Below are positions 42,341 through 53,969 of a stretch of 64,000 nucleotides of DNA, in pieces. The stretch lies in the NCBI GenBank assembly GCA_014607495.2, contig CP053157.1, positions 1,116,001-1,180,000 on the forward strand, in the 5' to 3' direction. The first letter of the stretch is position 1, and every line of letters begins with the position of its first letter. The notes beneath the pieces are model-generated. The model saw only the letters and a program-made list of their open reading frames with translations. It ran no database searches and was not told the DNA's origin. Source of the DNA: Carposina sasakii (taxonomy: Eukaryota > Arthropoda > Insecta > Lepidoptera > Carposinidae). The position numbers and the translations under genes were made by a program.

Positions 42341-43598
42341 TTGTTTCATACTGCGCTACAAAATGCACATTGACAGTTGCACTGCCATCCTTCTTTTATT
42401 ATTTCTGTGGAAAATGTCTTAAGTAGAGTCGTTCGTTGTTCTGTCGGCTACGATAACACGAGTGTGTGTGAAGTTTTTCATTATAATTATAGCCAAATCC
42501 AATGTTTATATTGTCTCAATCTCATCGCAATTTGTTTAAATTAGGAGTTGTGAAATAACCCCAATTAATACTCCGTTCATTATTTCATTCATCAAGTATG
42601 TAAATAAAGATTGCGTATGCCTCGCTTGATCTCTATCGGCAATGGGCTGGCCGGTTTTACGTAACGGCACGAACGCAAACAAAACAACCACGTTTTCTCG
42701 AGTATTTGAAAGTGAGTGGCGACTTGAAATACCAAGGCGACAGCTTTGAGAAGAGGTATTTTTTTAACGCAGCTCGCGCACGTCGTTATTCTAGCAAGAG
42801 GTGACGCCGGCAAACCGTTTTTGTGACTCCTCCCAGTGTTTGTACAGAGTACGCGCTGAGTTTTTTATTTTATTTTCTTACGCGAACTTTATGTATGAAT
42901 GATGTTAATTCTACCGTTATAAGTGTCTATATGGGTGTCTCATAAATTTATTTTGATTGACATTAGTTGATGAAGAGACCTACTTTATTCCAATCACGAA
43001 TTTTAAGTAATATCAATCAATCAATTTTTATGTCATTCAATCCGATATAATATTTCAATATAAAACAATACATCTCCATCAATTTGTATTATCCATCACA
43101 CTAGGTAGATAAATTCTGTATCGAAGCTGCAACACACATGTTTTAAATGAGAGTGCATTTGCAGCGGTTACTTTGAACATCCATTTAAATTAAGTATGCC
43201 ATGTCATTTTCATCATTCATTTTTTAAATTCATAAATCTCTTTAGATAATATCACTAACTAATAAACACAATAATAATAATAAATCGTGTCAACTACCAC
43301 ACCTACTAAAACTCTACGTATATTGTACGATTATCGTGATTCGAAGAAGTTCGACTTCCGTCCTAACTCTGATGGCCTGGTATTAGGTGCCCACTACTAC
43401 CTGTTGTTGTGCCATCCAATAAAAAAAAACGATCCGCGGTTGTTTTTCTTATCTATCTTCCGTCTGCAGTTTTCTTCTTTTCTTTGCGTCTCAGTATCAG
43501 CCTCGCAATGATGTCGCCGTATGAAAGCTATGTTTACTGTTTCAAATACACCCCATATTTGAAACATTTTTGTAAAAAAACATATTGCTCCAAAAAAA
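42341..43598. other. Non-coding stretch
   Basis: No exon supported. ORFs of 73-95 codons near 42592-42813 and 43287-43696 lack domains. Confidence 0.35.
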
Positions 43599-44108
43599 CA
43601 GGATATTTTTGGTCGTCAACGTTCCCGAAAACTACGGAATCTCCTCATCTCCTCATTTTTCTCCTTCATCAGTGTCTGGTTCCCGATCAAAGTTGAGAAA
43701 ATAGATTTTTCTCCTTGGAAGCATACCTGGGACACATAAATTTCGCCCGTGTCTGGTTCCCAAGATATCGCTTTTTAGGAAAACAAGTCCAAAGTTGAGA
43801 AAATAGACTAGCAGCCGCGTTTTTTTACATAAATAAATGCTATCTAACACTGAAAGAATTGACGTGTGTAGCAAGATTTTTTCACGACAAACACAGAAAT
43901 AAGTAATATCGGTCTATGAAAAAACTAGCATGACCCCGAAGCACTGGACACTATATAAGTGAAATATAAATTTTTGTTTCGCCCGATGAAATAATAAATT
44001 AAAAAAAAAAAAACATCGTATCCCAGCATTTTTTTTAGCATAAACTTACTTTATTTGATGTACAGAGTACGTACCCTTCGCTAAGGGCGGTAACGAAAAA
44101 ACAGCCTG
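43599..44108 (-). mobile_element. Decayed, internally rearranged copy of the gtggccacc MITE family
   Basis: Starts CAGGATATTTTTGGTCGTCA and ends aaaaaacagCCTG, with the same inner blocks (gttcccgaaaactacggaat, ggaagcatacctggg, gcataaacttactttat) as 41570-41953. Some blocks occur twice, so it is internally duplicated. Confidence 0.7.
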
Positions 44109-44255
44109 TGTTAATTATCTCAGCAATAGGTACTGCTTTATCGAACGCTACACAAATCCTATCATGAATTTATTATTTATCCATACGTTCATGATTTATC
44201 CATTCATTTGATATCGGAATTAATAATCCAATCGTACCTCTTTGTTTGTCCACAG

Positions 44256-44338
44256 GTGGTGAGGAGGTGGACAGCGGGCGATGCAGGGCGGGGCGGCGGG
44301 GGGAGCGCGCTCCCGCCCGCCCTCTGACCTCCACCCAG
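44256..44338 (+). CDS. Possible host exon A (weak)
   Basis: 83 bases between a good acceptor (tttgtttgtccacag) and a donor (GTATGT). One frame is open, giving GEEVDSGRCR...PLTSTQ, Arg- and Gly-rich. It is GC-rich against an AT-rich background like the exons downstream. It is in phase only with the short 25-base version of the next exon. It could instead be a chance GC-rich segment or a non-coding exon. Confidence 0.3.
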
Positions 44339-44462
44339 GTATGTGGCGCTGGTACAAGCCAGTCGATTGTTACTTTTGTTTTTACTGATGTATATTTATT
44401 ATCCGCGTATGTACTTTACTTTTTAAATTGTTTTTTAAAGATAATCTTATCAGAATCATATA

Positions 44463-44600
44463 ATGCGGTGATAGCCCAATGGTTAAGGCGTGCGCCTTTC
44501 AGTCGGGAGGCGTGAGTTCGATACCAGTCACGGGCCCTGTACCACTGAATTTATTTCATGTACGGATTTTTCCAAAAATTGTCACTTAGCTATACCCGAG
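44463..44600 (+). mobile_element. tRNA-derived SINE
   Basis: The head has an A-box (TAGCCCAATGG) and a B-box (GTTCGATACC) with the right spacing for RNA polymerase III. The 5' and 3' parts do not form an acceptor stem, so it is not a tRNA gene. Heads of this type (gtgatagcccaatgg) are common in Lepidoptera. The tail boundary is uncertain. Confidence 0.65.
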
Positions 44601-44896
44601 AAGGTGGCGGCGGTAAAAACAAATGCCAAAACTTTGGCGATGTGAGTTTCGAAAGAAAGCATGTTGCGCCGATCACATAAAAAAAATGGGATGAGGGCAG
44701 AAAGATGATGAATCTTATCAGAATCATATTTGAAGCTGCTGCTTGTACTGCATTTTTTAAAATTATTTTACCTACCTTATAAATTAATTTATTAATTACC
44801 ACCTTATCCAATTTACGTAGATTTGATATAATTTCTTCTGTTATCGATATGTCCAAATAACCTACCTTTATTTGTCCACAGTTAAGGATAAAATTA

Positions 44897-45304
44897 CAGG
44901 GTCCTATGAAAACAGCCCACTATAAAGAACCTGTAAAAAGACAACGATGTTTTTTTAATACCTCGTATTCTTTGTAAGGTTACGATCATTTTCTTCTATG
45001 GAACTAACCCTGGGAAACGACAAAAAAATTATGAAAAAATATTGTCATTATATTGCAAGCAATGTATTCGTTTGATGCTAAAAGTACAAATGTATCTAAC
45101 TTTTAACATGGTATCTTTGAAAAAAATGTTTGTTGACCGATTTCAGATGGATTGATGTAAAAAAATGATAATATTAATGTAACTTTGGACCTCAATATCT
45201 TGGAAACCCGTGGTTTCCCAGGGGTGCTTCCATAGAAAAAAAATATCGTGATATTACAAAGAATACGAGGTATTAAAAGAACAAAGTTGTCTTTTTACAC
45301 CCAG
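44897..45304. mobile_element. 408-bp mariner-type fold-back MITE
   Basis: Ends CAGGGTC and (inverse) CTGGGTG are flanked by TA. The left arm (aatacctcgtattctttgta ... cttctatgga) and the right arm (the inverse, ending cgaggtatt) pair over about 70 bp. The left end also includes the agcccactataaagaacct phrase of the 16625 family, so it looks like a recombinant. Confidence 0.7.
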
Positions 45305-45333
45305 TATATTGCTAAAGGGTATTTTATTTACAG

Positions 45334-45396
45334 GTGCAGCCCGGTTTCCTCTCTACTCGCTGTTTCCGCAGGCGAACCGCCCTACTATACACAAAG
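45334..45396 (+). CDS. Host exon B, possibly a 25-base micro-exon
   Basis: Two acceptors are possible: 45333 (attttatttacag) giving a 63-base exon, or 45371 (strong pyrimidine tract, gctgtttccgcag) giving a 25-base exon. The donor is GTAAAT at 45397. In the frame that fits exon C the 63-base form reads AARFPLYSLFPQANRPTIHK, with the last base joining TA of exon C to make Val. Both forms keep the same downstream frame. It belongs with exons C to F. Confidence 0.5.
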
Positions 45397-48300
45397 GTAA
45401 ATATTTTGTCTGTCTGTTAGTTTTACATATTATGTAATTGTACGGGTTGGTCACTAGTTACGCCTAAGTCGTAAGTAGTATGTATGTCATATGTATATAA
45501 GCTAAGAAATCTGAAATTATCATGTTTATCTCATAGCTTTATTAATATTGACTATTTCGTGGCAGGATCAACCTATTCGTGCCTCCTTTCCGTAGAACAG
45601 TTCTTGGTAGAAATTTCCATATTCGAGACTATACAACCATTGTGAGTCCTGAGGGCCAGTTCCGCAACGCAGTCATGACTTAATTGGCTATGTTCAGTGT
45701 GTCTGTCGTCTACTTCATAATCTTATTTCCAAATTATAATAAAAAATAGATAAAATTTACAATTGTGGTCAGCTTCTGTGTTTTTTTGTTGTTTTGCTAT
45801 TATATTGTTGATTATATTGGACTGTCTTGTTGCTTGTTGTGTTTGCCCTTATGCATTTAGTTATTTTTGTTATCACTTAGATTTTTTGTCGTAAGAATAT
45901 TGGAATAACTGCTGGCAAACCTTATTAAATAAATAAATAAATGTAAGCGGCCAATGACGTTTGTAGTTAGACCAATGCCTAACTAACTGAAACTTAAATT
46001 ATTAGACAACACACAAAGAGGGAAGAACTCTTCATTCATCATTATTTCTTCATCATTTACAGCCCTGAGAAGTCCATTGTTGGACATAGGCCTCCCCCAA
46101 CAACCTCCACTCCGACCGGTCGGAAGCAGCATTATTTCTTATCCCATTTAAATAGGATTGGCGCAATTTATGGTTTCTTTCGAAACTCATATTGCCAAGA
46201 TTACCTACAATATTTATATAATTATTTTGAAATGTATTTTAAAATCTGTAAGTACATAGCATGAATAATCAAGAGTTCGGTCTTTGCCGTAGATTTCACG
46301 GCTGTCGCTTTGTGTGCGCCCTGTAGTGTAACGAAGTGCGTCTGAGTGGCAGCCGTAACTGCAGGAGGTGACTCTGACACGATTATGGAAACCTGGTATT
46401 TCGAATTAAGTGTAACAGCGGTGTAGTTTACGTAGTTTACATTGAAACAAGAGCAAATCCGGTCTTTGCTCAAGAAAGGGCAATTTCTATTTTATCCATC
46501 CAATTTCGATACTTACTAGAGATAAAATAATATTTTTGGATTTCAAATTTTGTATGTACATATACAATATGTATACGTACTGTATACTACATGGCTGTAT
46601 TCCCGAAATGGGATAGCCTAGCCATAACTGCCATAGTAGTCACTATCCCAACTAGCCATATCTCAAGACGGATATAAGTTAATTTCAATTTGGGGCCTTA
46701 GGTTTTTATTTTGATCTCAGGCGTCTCTCTTGTTAGTTGCTCGAGCATGCGACATACATGAAGCAGCAGCCGCTCAGCAGCTTACTGATGGATGACCCGG
46801 GATTGGCCAATATCGGATGATAGTTATTTTAAAGAAGGGCATAAGAACGTCCAAACTAGACTTATCATGCATTGACGTCGTCAAGTAGGTAGGTACAGTG
46901 TTAGCTTGCTAAGTTTAGCTAGTGTGTTCCCAAAAAAGCTACCACTGTAGGGTTACGAGTTCACGAATATGATCATACCGCCACGTTTAGCTAGCTCAGG
47001 GTCAGATGTAAAAAGATCAATTGACTAGTTAGTTGTCAGCCCCATCGCCTGAGATTTTTGGACCATAAGCGCGTTTTTTATCGAATACATTTTGATCGAT
47101 TACCACGCCACTTTGACTCACAGCTACCAGCACTCCATAGCCTCACGAGTGTACGACACGAACATCTGTCAGGACGTCAGATCTCGAAGCTTCACCACGC
47201 CCGTCGCTCGAGGAGATAGATGGTGTAACCCGGTTACCGCCCGGCGCCGTCGTTCTTCGTTTTGTTTTGTTGGTACAATGAAGAAAGGACATAGAGGAGA
47301 TAATCAAATGTAGTTTAACAGCGCAGTATGAACCAATCACTGACTTGCCGCCATAGTCTACGGTTTAGCCCGCCCAACGGCAACGGCCCATCTATTTTCT
47401 ATGACAAAACGTTGGGTAGGCCACCTAACCTATTAGTGATCTCTACCTTCAATGGCTTTGGTATGGCAAGTTATATTTTGGATGTTCTATTACTTTAGGC
47501 ATCTATTCATAGTTGTAAGGTTTAGGTTTTTAAAATTACTTTTTGGGTCTAGGTTAAAATAAAATTAGAACCCTTACATATGCGATGTGATGATTCATTG
47601 TGATTATTTGATACCAAATTAACATGACTTACAGAAATATGGGTTCAATGTATGCTAAATGAGTTAATGCCAACGATATTTAGGTTTATCGGTTCTACGG
47701 AGTTTTTCAACTGTGATTTCTGAACCTATCGATATCATCAGACTACAGACTATTGTATTGCACTGCTCGACGTTAGGCCTCTCAGAGCAATCCACAAGGC
47801 TCGATCTCCCATTTTTGCCACCCAGTCACTACCAGCTGCCCTCTTGAAGTCATCAGTCCATCTGGCCGGAGGGCGTCCAACGCTACGCTTACCGAGACGC
47901 GGTTTCTGAACCTATTTACTATTAAACATACATACATACATACGTCTGTGTTGCCGGAATTGGGTAACCGGAACTGCTGGATCATAAGGGAGATCCCACC
48001 GCTGGTTTGTCTTTAGTTTGAAAACCCTGACTTTACGCAGAGCACAAATCGCACAAGGTTTATCTAATGTTAATGAATATTAATTAATTTCATGATACGA
48101 GTAAACAGTTCTTTTTCACCATTCCTTCTTCGTTATTATATACACAAATTCTCCCACCAACTTCTAATACAGATGCGAACATGTGCGCGGGAGTCTGGCG
48201 TAGATTGACATCCGTAATTAAGGTCCCTAGTCCCTTGGGCAGACGGAAATAGCTCATGAGCTTACTTTTCGTTCATATGCTCGCTTAATAGATTGTCAAT

Positions 48301-48583
48301 GTCATGTTACATAGATTCGTTACTTTTCTAGGGGAAGATTTGGCTCTGAGTGTGATGCAAATGTAATCCAAAATGATAGTGAATGAACTATTGTATGAGA
48401 AAACTCTACATCCGTATAAAAATCTCCAAAAATTTTCTAGAAATGTACTTTTTACAAACATCGGCAAACGGGTAATGCGTGTTTTTTGTGACATCATTCA
48501 TCGTGCAAATGAGTCATGAAAGCGCAATTTTTTTCTCCTGCAACAATGAACCATGACCCTGTAGCAGGTATTCTTGTCCGCAG
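45397..48583. other. Probable intron with retroelement relics
   Basis: Between exons B and C. Contains a non-LTR tail (45555-45945), an RTE/SINE-type fragment (about 46042-46135) and another at about 47762-47915 (gccggagggcgtccaacgct, gagacgcggt). A CpG-richer patch at about 47150-47260 carries a 73-codon ORF without a domain. Confidence 0.5.
45555..45945 (+). pseudogene. C-terminal relic of a non-LTR element with (TAAA)n tail
   Basis: The translation RINLFVPPFRRTVLGRN...SPEGQFRNAVMT ends at a stop (about 45680). A 3' UTR-like segment follows and ends in aaataaataaataaatg. The order VP-x-RRT...SP resembles the C-terminus of CR1/Daphne-type elements, but the assignment is tentative. Confidence 0.5.
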
Positions 48584-48710
48584 TAACCGAGAGTCTGTTT
48601 TCGACGTCGCTGTCGACGTTCGGCGTGCCGACCCCGCCGCCCAACTCTCCGTACTCGCCGCTGCAGCTGGAGCTGCTCAACTGTGCGCAGCGGGTCCTGG
48701 TTACTGACAA
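48584..48710 (+). CDS. Host gene exon C
   Basis: 127 bases between acceptor ttcttgtccgcag and donor GTGAGT. In frame (two bases finish a Val codon) it reads TESLFSTSLSTFGVPTPPPN, then SPYSPLQLELLNCAQRVLVTD and two bases of a Lys codon finished by exon D. Strongly GC-biased third positions and perfect phase with exons D to F make this a real exon. I do not recognise the protein. It is Ser/Pro-rich and then Leu-rich, probably partly disordered. Confidence 0.82.
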
Positions 48711-48993
48711 GTGAGTGCTTATGGGAGCCTGGTACTTCGGCTTTCCATTGACGTAGAATGATGATGTCATCTGTGTCTTTCGAACTTAAACTGCGATAAA
48801 GACATTTTATTATAGAATTTTCCGTAATTATCCGTTCTCAAAGAAAGACACTTTTTCAAATTCAAATTCAAATAAACACTCAGGATGCTCGCTCGGTTTA
48901 GCATGAATAGCTTCTAAAACTGCGCTATTGTGATGATCTCAGTCAATCATGAACACGACATAAAATTTTTATCACCCCTAACTTAATTCCCAG

Positions 48994-49150
48994 GGATCCG
49001 GCTAAAATGGATGATGGCAAAGGCAAATGCATGCCAGACCTATGCTGCTCGGACCCTCGCATGATGGACCAGGTCAACATGATGCAGCCTCTGACCATCA
49101 AGACCGAGCATGCCAAGCGCTCGTGCAATACGTGCCTGTCGCCGAAAAAG
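48994..49150 (+). CDS. Host gene exon D
   Basis: 157 bases, acceptor acttaattcccag, donor GTGGGT. Frame: (K)DPAKMDDGKGKCMPDLCC...MMQPLTIKTEHAKRSCNTC...SPKK, ending in phase 0. It holds six Cys (C-x5-CC and C-x2-C), Met-rich spacing and an IKTE sequence that fits the SUMO consensus. No named domain is recognised; the Cys pairs are too few for a known zinc finger in this exon alone. Confidence 0.85.
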
Positions 49151-50307
49151 GTGGGTTTCTTTTTGTTATGTGATCATGGAGTAGAGTAAGCTGTGCTTCA
49201 AAATTATTTGAGGGGGTTAATGATAGCACTTCCTTTAATTGCATTTTAAAAGTGACGGTAAACTTAGGGTCAAACGAGGTGATGAGCAATGTCAACACCA
49301 CTGATAGCTTATAATTGCTGTTAATTAGAACTTTTGCCTCGAACAAGATCAATATAAGTGCACATGAACATCAGTCGCTGGTGCCCGCTAGATTTTAATC
49401 ACACTGTCTATGACTTCAGGGATATAGGAGACAACAATAGTTTTAACACAATACTAAGTTCCATTCGTTCTATTATAAAGATTTGGGGATGTCTCTGACA
49501 ATATCCGGTGTAGTGCAACGTCGAGTAGATTTCTTTTTGTCTGTCGATTGACAGGCCATAGGGGACAAGTAAGGGACGCGTATACGCTACATTCGAGGGG
49601 ATATTATTTGTCTGTTAAATTATAGGGCTTTCGATATTGATGTGTGCACTCTAAGGGTGCTATTTCATTTAGTAGCATGCTCAAGTTCCGTTTTGACGTT
49701 AGTCTTGGTGTTTAAAATGCTACTGCCTTAAAATTCGACTGTTACAATGTTATCCTAGCTTGAATAACTAGCCTCCGGGCTTGAAAGCACATTCTATATT
49801 TTGTATGATTATAATGTATGAGATTGATGGTTGCTTGCGTGATTTGCGATGTGCGCAAGTTTGTAGCGAAGATTACTTTAGTGTGAACAGAAAATAGCAT
49901 GTTAAACGGAACGTGAACAAAGACAAAGTAACGAGCTTCTAATTCCAAGAACAGAAAATGTGCATTGAGTTTTGACTAACTCGTCTAAAATTAATAGTGT
50001 AATAATAATAAGAAACATAATATCTACCTAAACCTATATGTATGTAAAATGCTTTGTCCTGAATGTTTGATGGATCAACGCACAGGCCAAACCGCGGATC
50101 TTAGAGAACTGAAACTTGGAGAGTATGTTAATTTGTGACGTAGTAGGCGTCTTCTATAAAAAGGATTTTCCGAAATATAATCGGGAACGGAAATTCCAAT
50201 TCTGAAGTTTACATAAACGAATTCGTAGGCCAGGATAAAAATTTGATTAAATGAGGCAACTTTAGGTTTTATAATATTTAATTGGAATCATTCCTTCATA
50301 TTCCCAG

Positions 50308-50500
50308 GTGATACACACCGACGGCGGGTGCAGTCGAACCAACCCAGTCACGTGGGTGGGGGTGGGGCAAAACGTGCAGGTCCAGGTGAAGCGGGAGCCG
50401 CATCACATGCACATGTCAGAGCTGGTCGCCGTTAAACTGGAGCAGGCCTCGCCCGGCAACAAGCCTGACCCGCCCTCTATACCGTCCTCTATGAATAATG
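50308..50500 (+). CDS. Host gene exon E
   Basis: 193 bases, acceptor cttcatattcccag, donor GTGAGT. Frame: VIHTDGGCSRTNPVTWVGVG, then QNVQVQVKREPHHMHMSELV, AVKLEQASPGNKPDPPSIPS and SMNN plus one base. VKRE and VKLE are two more SUMO-consensus sequences. His/Met- and Pro-rich stretches suggest a linker of a nuclear regulator. The product is not identified. Confidence 0.85.
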
Positions 50501-50921
50501 GTGAGTAAGCTCCTGCAGGTTTCTCGGGTCCTGGTAGGAAATCAAGTTTTGCAATGTCTTGTTGTAGGTCAATGACAAAGTATGGTTGCTGTGTTTGTTT
50601 ACATAATACAAGATATAAAGACAAATCGTACATAACCAAATAAACCTTAAAAACAAAATGACTTCCACATTGGAAGGAATCCAAGAGCGACCAAAGCAAG
50701 CTTAATATGATTGACGTTACATCACCATGATGCAGTAAAAAAAATTACTATGTCTCATTCAGAAACTCAGAATTGCTACCTTACACGAATCCCCACGACA
50801 CACAATAAAGCCTACTTACTATAAACACTTGTTTTGGTGGTATATTAACTGTATTAACTGCTACATGCAGTACGTATAACTTAATCAAACCTTTGTCATT
50901 TACTAATTTGTTGTGTCATAG

Positions 50922-51026
50922 GTTCGATTCCCGTCGGAATAGCGGTGGCGAGACAGCGCGTAGGCGACGCAGGCCTCCTAGCCGCACTCTCGCAGAAAGA
51001 CAACCAGCAACGCATGCACGAGCTCG
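50922..51026 (+). CDS. Host gene exon F
   Basis: 105 bases, acceptor tttgttgtgtcatag, donor GTGAGT. Frame: (G)SIPVGIAVARQRVGDAG, then LLAALSQKDNQQRMHEL and one base. It joins exon E in phase and ends in phase 1, so at least one more exon should follow, but none is evident in the remaining 13 kb. Likely helical. The gene continues beyond what I can place. Confidence 0.82.
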
Positions 51027-51454
51027 GTGAGTGAACTACTCTGTTCTTATGCTCGCCTAGTACTTATAGTCTGTGATGTGGTAGACATGATTGCTCAACA
51101 AATCAATCGTTCTTGATCGGCGCGGGGCGTTGGGATTTTTTAAGTAAAGTTTGACAGCCCGGTGTTTTCCCAAAAAATAAGTGCAAATAATTATAATAAT
51201 AAAACTTTTCTGTATTGTATATATGATGCATAGGTAGATTAGATACTATGAAAATACTCGTAAACTAGATGTATAGGTAAGTATGTATGTTTATGATGTA
51301 TGTAACACCCACAAAGAAAATTGCATAGCGCTCATCTGTTGAAAGTAAGAGTCTAGGCGCTAGATCTAACCATTTGACTTTCAAAACTAGCTAGTAGTTA
51401 CTACCTGTGTAATAATGTAAAATGTCGATTTTAAGCCGATAGAATGGCTTAGTA
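51027..51454. other. Probable intron sequence
   Basis: Starts at the exon F donor. AT-rich, no repeat recognised. Confidence 0.4.
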
Positions 51455-52127
51455 CTTAGATGAAAACAAAATAGCGGAAGATAGGGCACGTCCTTAAAAT
51501 CGTCAACAGAAATTAGGCATGCTACACAACTACACGCACGAACACACACAGCTGTAATTGTATTTAACGTTGTACTACACTACTGAGCGATAGGGACAAA
51601 CCTATTTATTTTGACAGTAGCGCGAGCGAGACAAGCGCGTTTCAATAGAGCATCATCGGAATAATTTCGGGTTGAGTCGTGTCAGTTCGTGTCCCAGACA
51701 ATAACTGGTAAGAAGCTACCTACTGCAAAAACGAAACAGCGGACGCATTCGCATACGGCACGTGTTTGCTTGTTTAACTTGTCGCACATAGATGTATCAT
51801 ATATTTTTATCTCGCTCTGCAAAATGGCGATCAAAACAATAAGTGAATTTACAATTATTACTAAGAATTTAAAGTTTTCGTGTACTTATGCGTGAAAAAT
51901 GATTCCATGTGATTTGTTTTTTTTTTTGAGTGATTAGTACAACGCACAAAAGCACATGAAGGCATTTTGATAACTTTTACCCCGCTTAAAATAAAAAAAG
52001 AATTTCTTCCGTCACACGAGCGCGCTATTGCTACTCTCAACTGCAAATGAGTAAAATCAGGCGACGTTAGCCTAATTTAAGCGCTGGAGACGAGTCACTA
52101 TCTTCCGCTATTTTGTTTTCATCTAAG
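51455..52127 (-). mobile_element. Deleted P-element-like transposon with THAP exon
   Basis: The 30-bp ends starting CTTAGATGAAAACAAAATAG (51455-51484) and their exact inverse (52098-52127) are flanked by gcttagta and gcttagaa, an 8-bp target duplication with one change. P-type elements make 8-bp duplications, start with similar ATGAAA-containing ends and encode a THAP domain at the transposase N-terminus; a THAP start is present here on the minus strand. At 673 bp the element lacks the GTPase-like and catalytic parts. hAT elements also make 8-bp duplications, but their ends and N-terminal BED fingers differ. Confidence 0.78.
51861..51965 (-). pseudogene. THAP-domain N-terminus of a P-like transposase
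   Basis: From ATG 51965: MPSCAFVRCTNHSKKK, a classic THAP start with C4 and C9. The frame is then lost at a run of 11 A on the coding strand (51917-51927); the next frame gives GIIFH, the second part of the THAP motif, and then a stop. The domain would bind the transposon ends. Only the first exon-like part is left. The upstream extension to 52046 is not needed for the domain. Confidence 0.7.
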
Positions 52128-52924
52128 GCTTAGAATCATTCAGAATAAAAGATAAAGTTGTCGTTATCTTTCCAAAGTCCAATTTTTCATTACGTCCGTA
52201 AAAGTCCTGTCCAGTGTGCAACGAAAGTTGTAAATACTCGTGGTTTTAATACATTTTCGAAGATAAAATCAGTTGTTACCTAGATTGTACCGTGTGTGTG
52301 TGTAGTATGTAGCTCGCTGTAATCTATACCTATAGTATAGGTAGTGTGTCATTCGCGCGTTTATCTCTAGCTGTGTAGGTATCGACGCGCGTTCGATAGG
52401 CATGCTTGCGTAATCACACGCTTGGACAACCTCCTGCCACACTCTGATAACCTGGTACTACTATGTATTTACCGTCATGCGCTTGGTAATGAAAAAAAAA
52501 AGTAAATTAAAGCTTATCGAAGGCCGGGCACAAGGAAATTACTCGCTGTTATTAACTGAGAGCTAAGGTCGATTTTTAGATGTCAGTTTTTCTGATGTTA
52601 ACTAGTCCTTATCAGTAACTGAAGATTGAAATTGTAGTAAATAAACACACATACAAAATACACATACGTGTGCATGAGTGGTTTATGTGAATTTGTTATT
52701 AGCACTTGTATTGTTTTTATGTAACTCTAATACCTTTTGTTGCTTTGAGATGGCTTCTGTATTCTGTACCCTATGGTTATTTTGCAACGACGGTACACCA
52801 TACCTACTTCATAAGTATTCTGTGACTACCTACCTACCTACCTATAAACGTAATACGCTAATCTAGCTTGGTATGAGATGACGTTTCTAGTCGATGAATA
52901 TCTTGAAGTTGTTCTCCAATTTTC
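52128..52924. other. Probable intron or intergenic sequence
   Basis: Contains a short (CCTA)n run at about 52829-52845 and no exon that I can support. Confidence 0.35.
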
Positions 52925-53063
52925 CAGTCACACACAAAATTAGACAGGCATGTCCCTCTCCACTCTTAACAGAAATGGCTGCGACTTCGGCGCCGCGACG
53001 GAAATGGACAGGCAGGTTAATCTTAAGTATAGGTTTAGGTAAGTGTGACGATCAGAATCGTCC
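52925..53063. mobile_element. Hairpin MITE, gtgtgac...cttaaa family
   Basis: Left arm cagtcacacacaaaattag, right arm ttaatcttaagtataggttt then gtgtgacgatcag. Nearly identical to 18392-18533, including the linker that leads to the adjoining Helitron. Confidence 0.7.
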
Positions 53064-53096
53064 ATAATACGTACATAATACTTCATATTTATGTAA

Positions 53097-53294
53097 CTAG
53101 TGGACGCCCGCGACTCCGTCCGCGTGGACTGCAGAAAAACAGAATGTCGAAATTATCCGGGATAAAAAGTAGCCTATGTGTTAAGTGGGACCTGTCACAA
53201 TATATTCCTGAAAACTGCATCGAAATCGGTCCAGCCTTTTCTGAGATTAGCGTGCACAAACATCGATCCGTTACAATTTTATTATATGTATAGA
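53097..53294 (-). mobile_element. Complete short non-autonomous Helitron (198 bp)
   Basis: Uninterrupted reference copy for this window. On the minus strand it begins TCTATACATATAATAAAATT (A before it) and ends with the gcggacggagtcgcgggcg stem and CTAG (53100-53097) before T. It gives the empty-site sequence for the insertions at 1909, 31695 and 41570. Confidence 0.85.
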
Positions 53295-53807
53295 TGTATT
53301 CCCCGATACAAGTTATTTATTTGCATAAATTGAGTTGCAAATGCAAATGTAAACAAAAGCACATGGTAGTAGCAAATCGTCGGCAATTCTGCGTAATAAT
53401 TGCATGTAAAAATTTATATTGTACGATATTTTTAATTGGTCGTAGCGAAATCGTGCATGCAATGCACGACAAGTGATCGAGCACGCCAACCTGCCTGATT
53501 TATTCACGTATTAGTCTAGCACTAGCAGTTCCTGACTTCGTTTGTAACTAAATAAATGTACATATAAGACATATACTGTTGTAAAAATTGCAGGATCATA
53601 AAGGGGAGCCCACAGCCACGCAGTGCTGTAAATAGTAGTCTTTCCTGCGCCCTTTGCGAGTTTCTACAACTGCGTTCTATTTAGTCTTGCCTGGTCTGGC
53701 CATGCTTGTGCTCCTCAGAGTCTACACCTTGCGCCTGGGCACCGGTGGCACCGCCCTATTTACGCAGGCAGGCAGCCACGTTTAGTATAGCAGAGATAGA
53801 TCTAAAT
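53295..53807. other. Non-coding stretch with a Helitron 3'-end fragment
   Basis: A ctagcagttcctgacttcgt fragment near 53524 resembles the 3' stem of the 28511 Helitron. A gcaggatcataaaggggag fragment lies near 53590. No exon. Confidence 0.4.
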
Positions 53808-53969
53808 CAGTGGTTCCTAAAGTGGCCCAGATGGACCCCCAAGGGTCCACAGGAGACTCGATGGGGGTTCACAATTAATTCGTATGTGGGGTAGGCCTGT
53901 AGTAGTAGTCCACCAGAACCAGTTAACTTTTGGAAGGGGTCTACGAGAAAAAAAGTTTGGGAACCCCTG
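53808..53969. mobile_element. 162-bp hAT-type MITE with 8-bp target duplication
   Basis: Ends CAGTGGTTCCTAAAGTGG and AGTTTGGGAACCCCTG are imperfect inverted repeats of the CAGTGGTTCCCAAA kind. The flanks atctaaat (53800-53807) and ttctaaat (53970-53977) match at seven of eight bases. Confidence 0.82.

Noticed and set aside
44463..44535. A functional tRNA gene
   Set aside because: A- and B-boxes are present, but no acceptor or D-stem pairing can be made; it is better explained as a SINE head.
47092..47340. Host exon in the CpG-richer patch near 47200
   Set aside because: No consensus splice pair in phase with exons B and C and no recognisable peptide.
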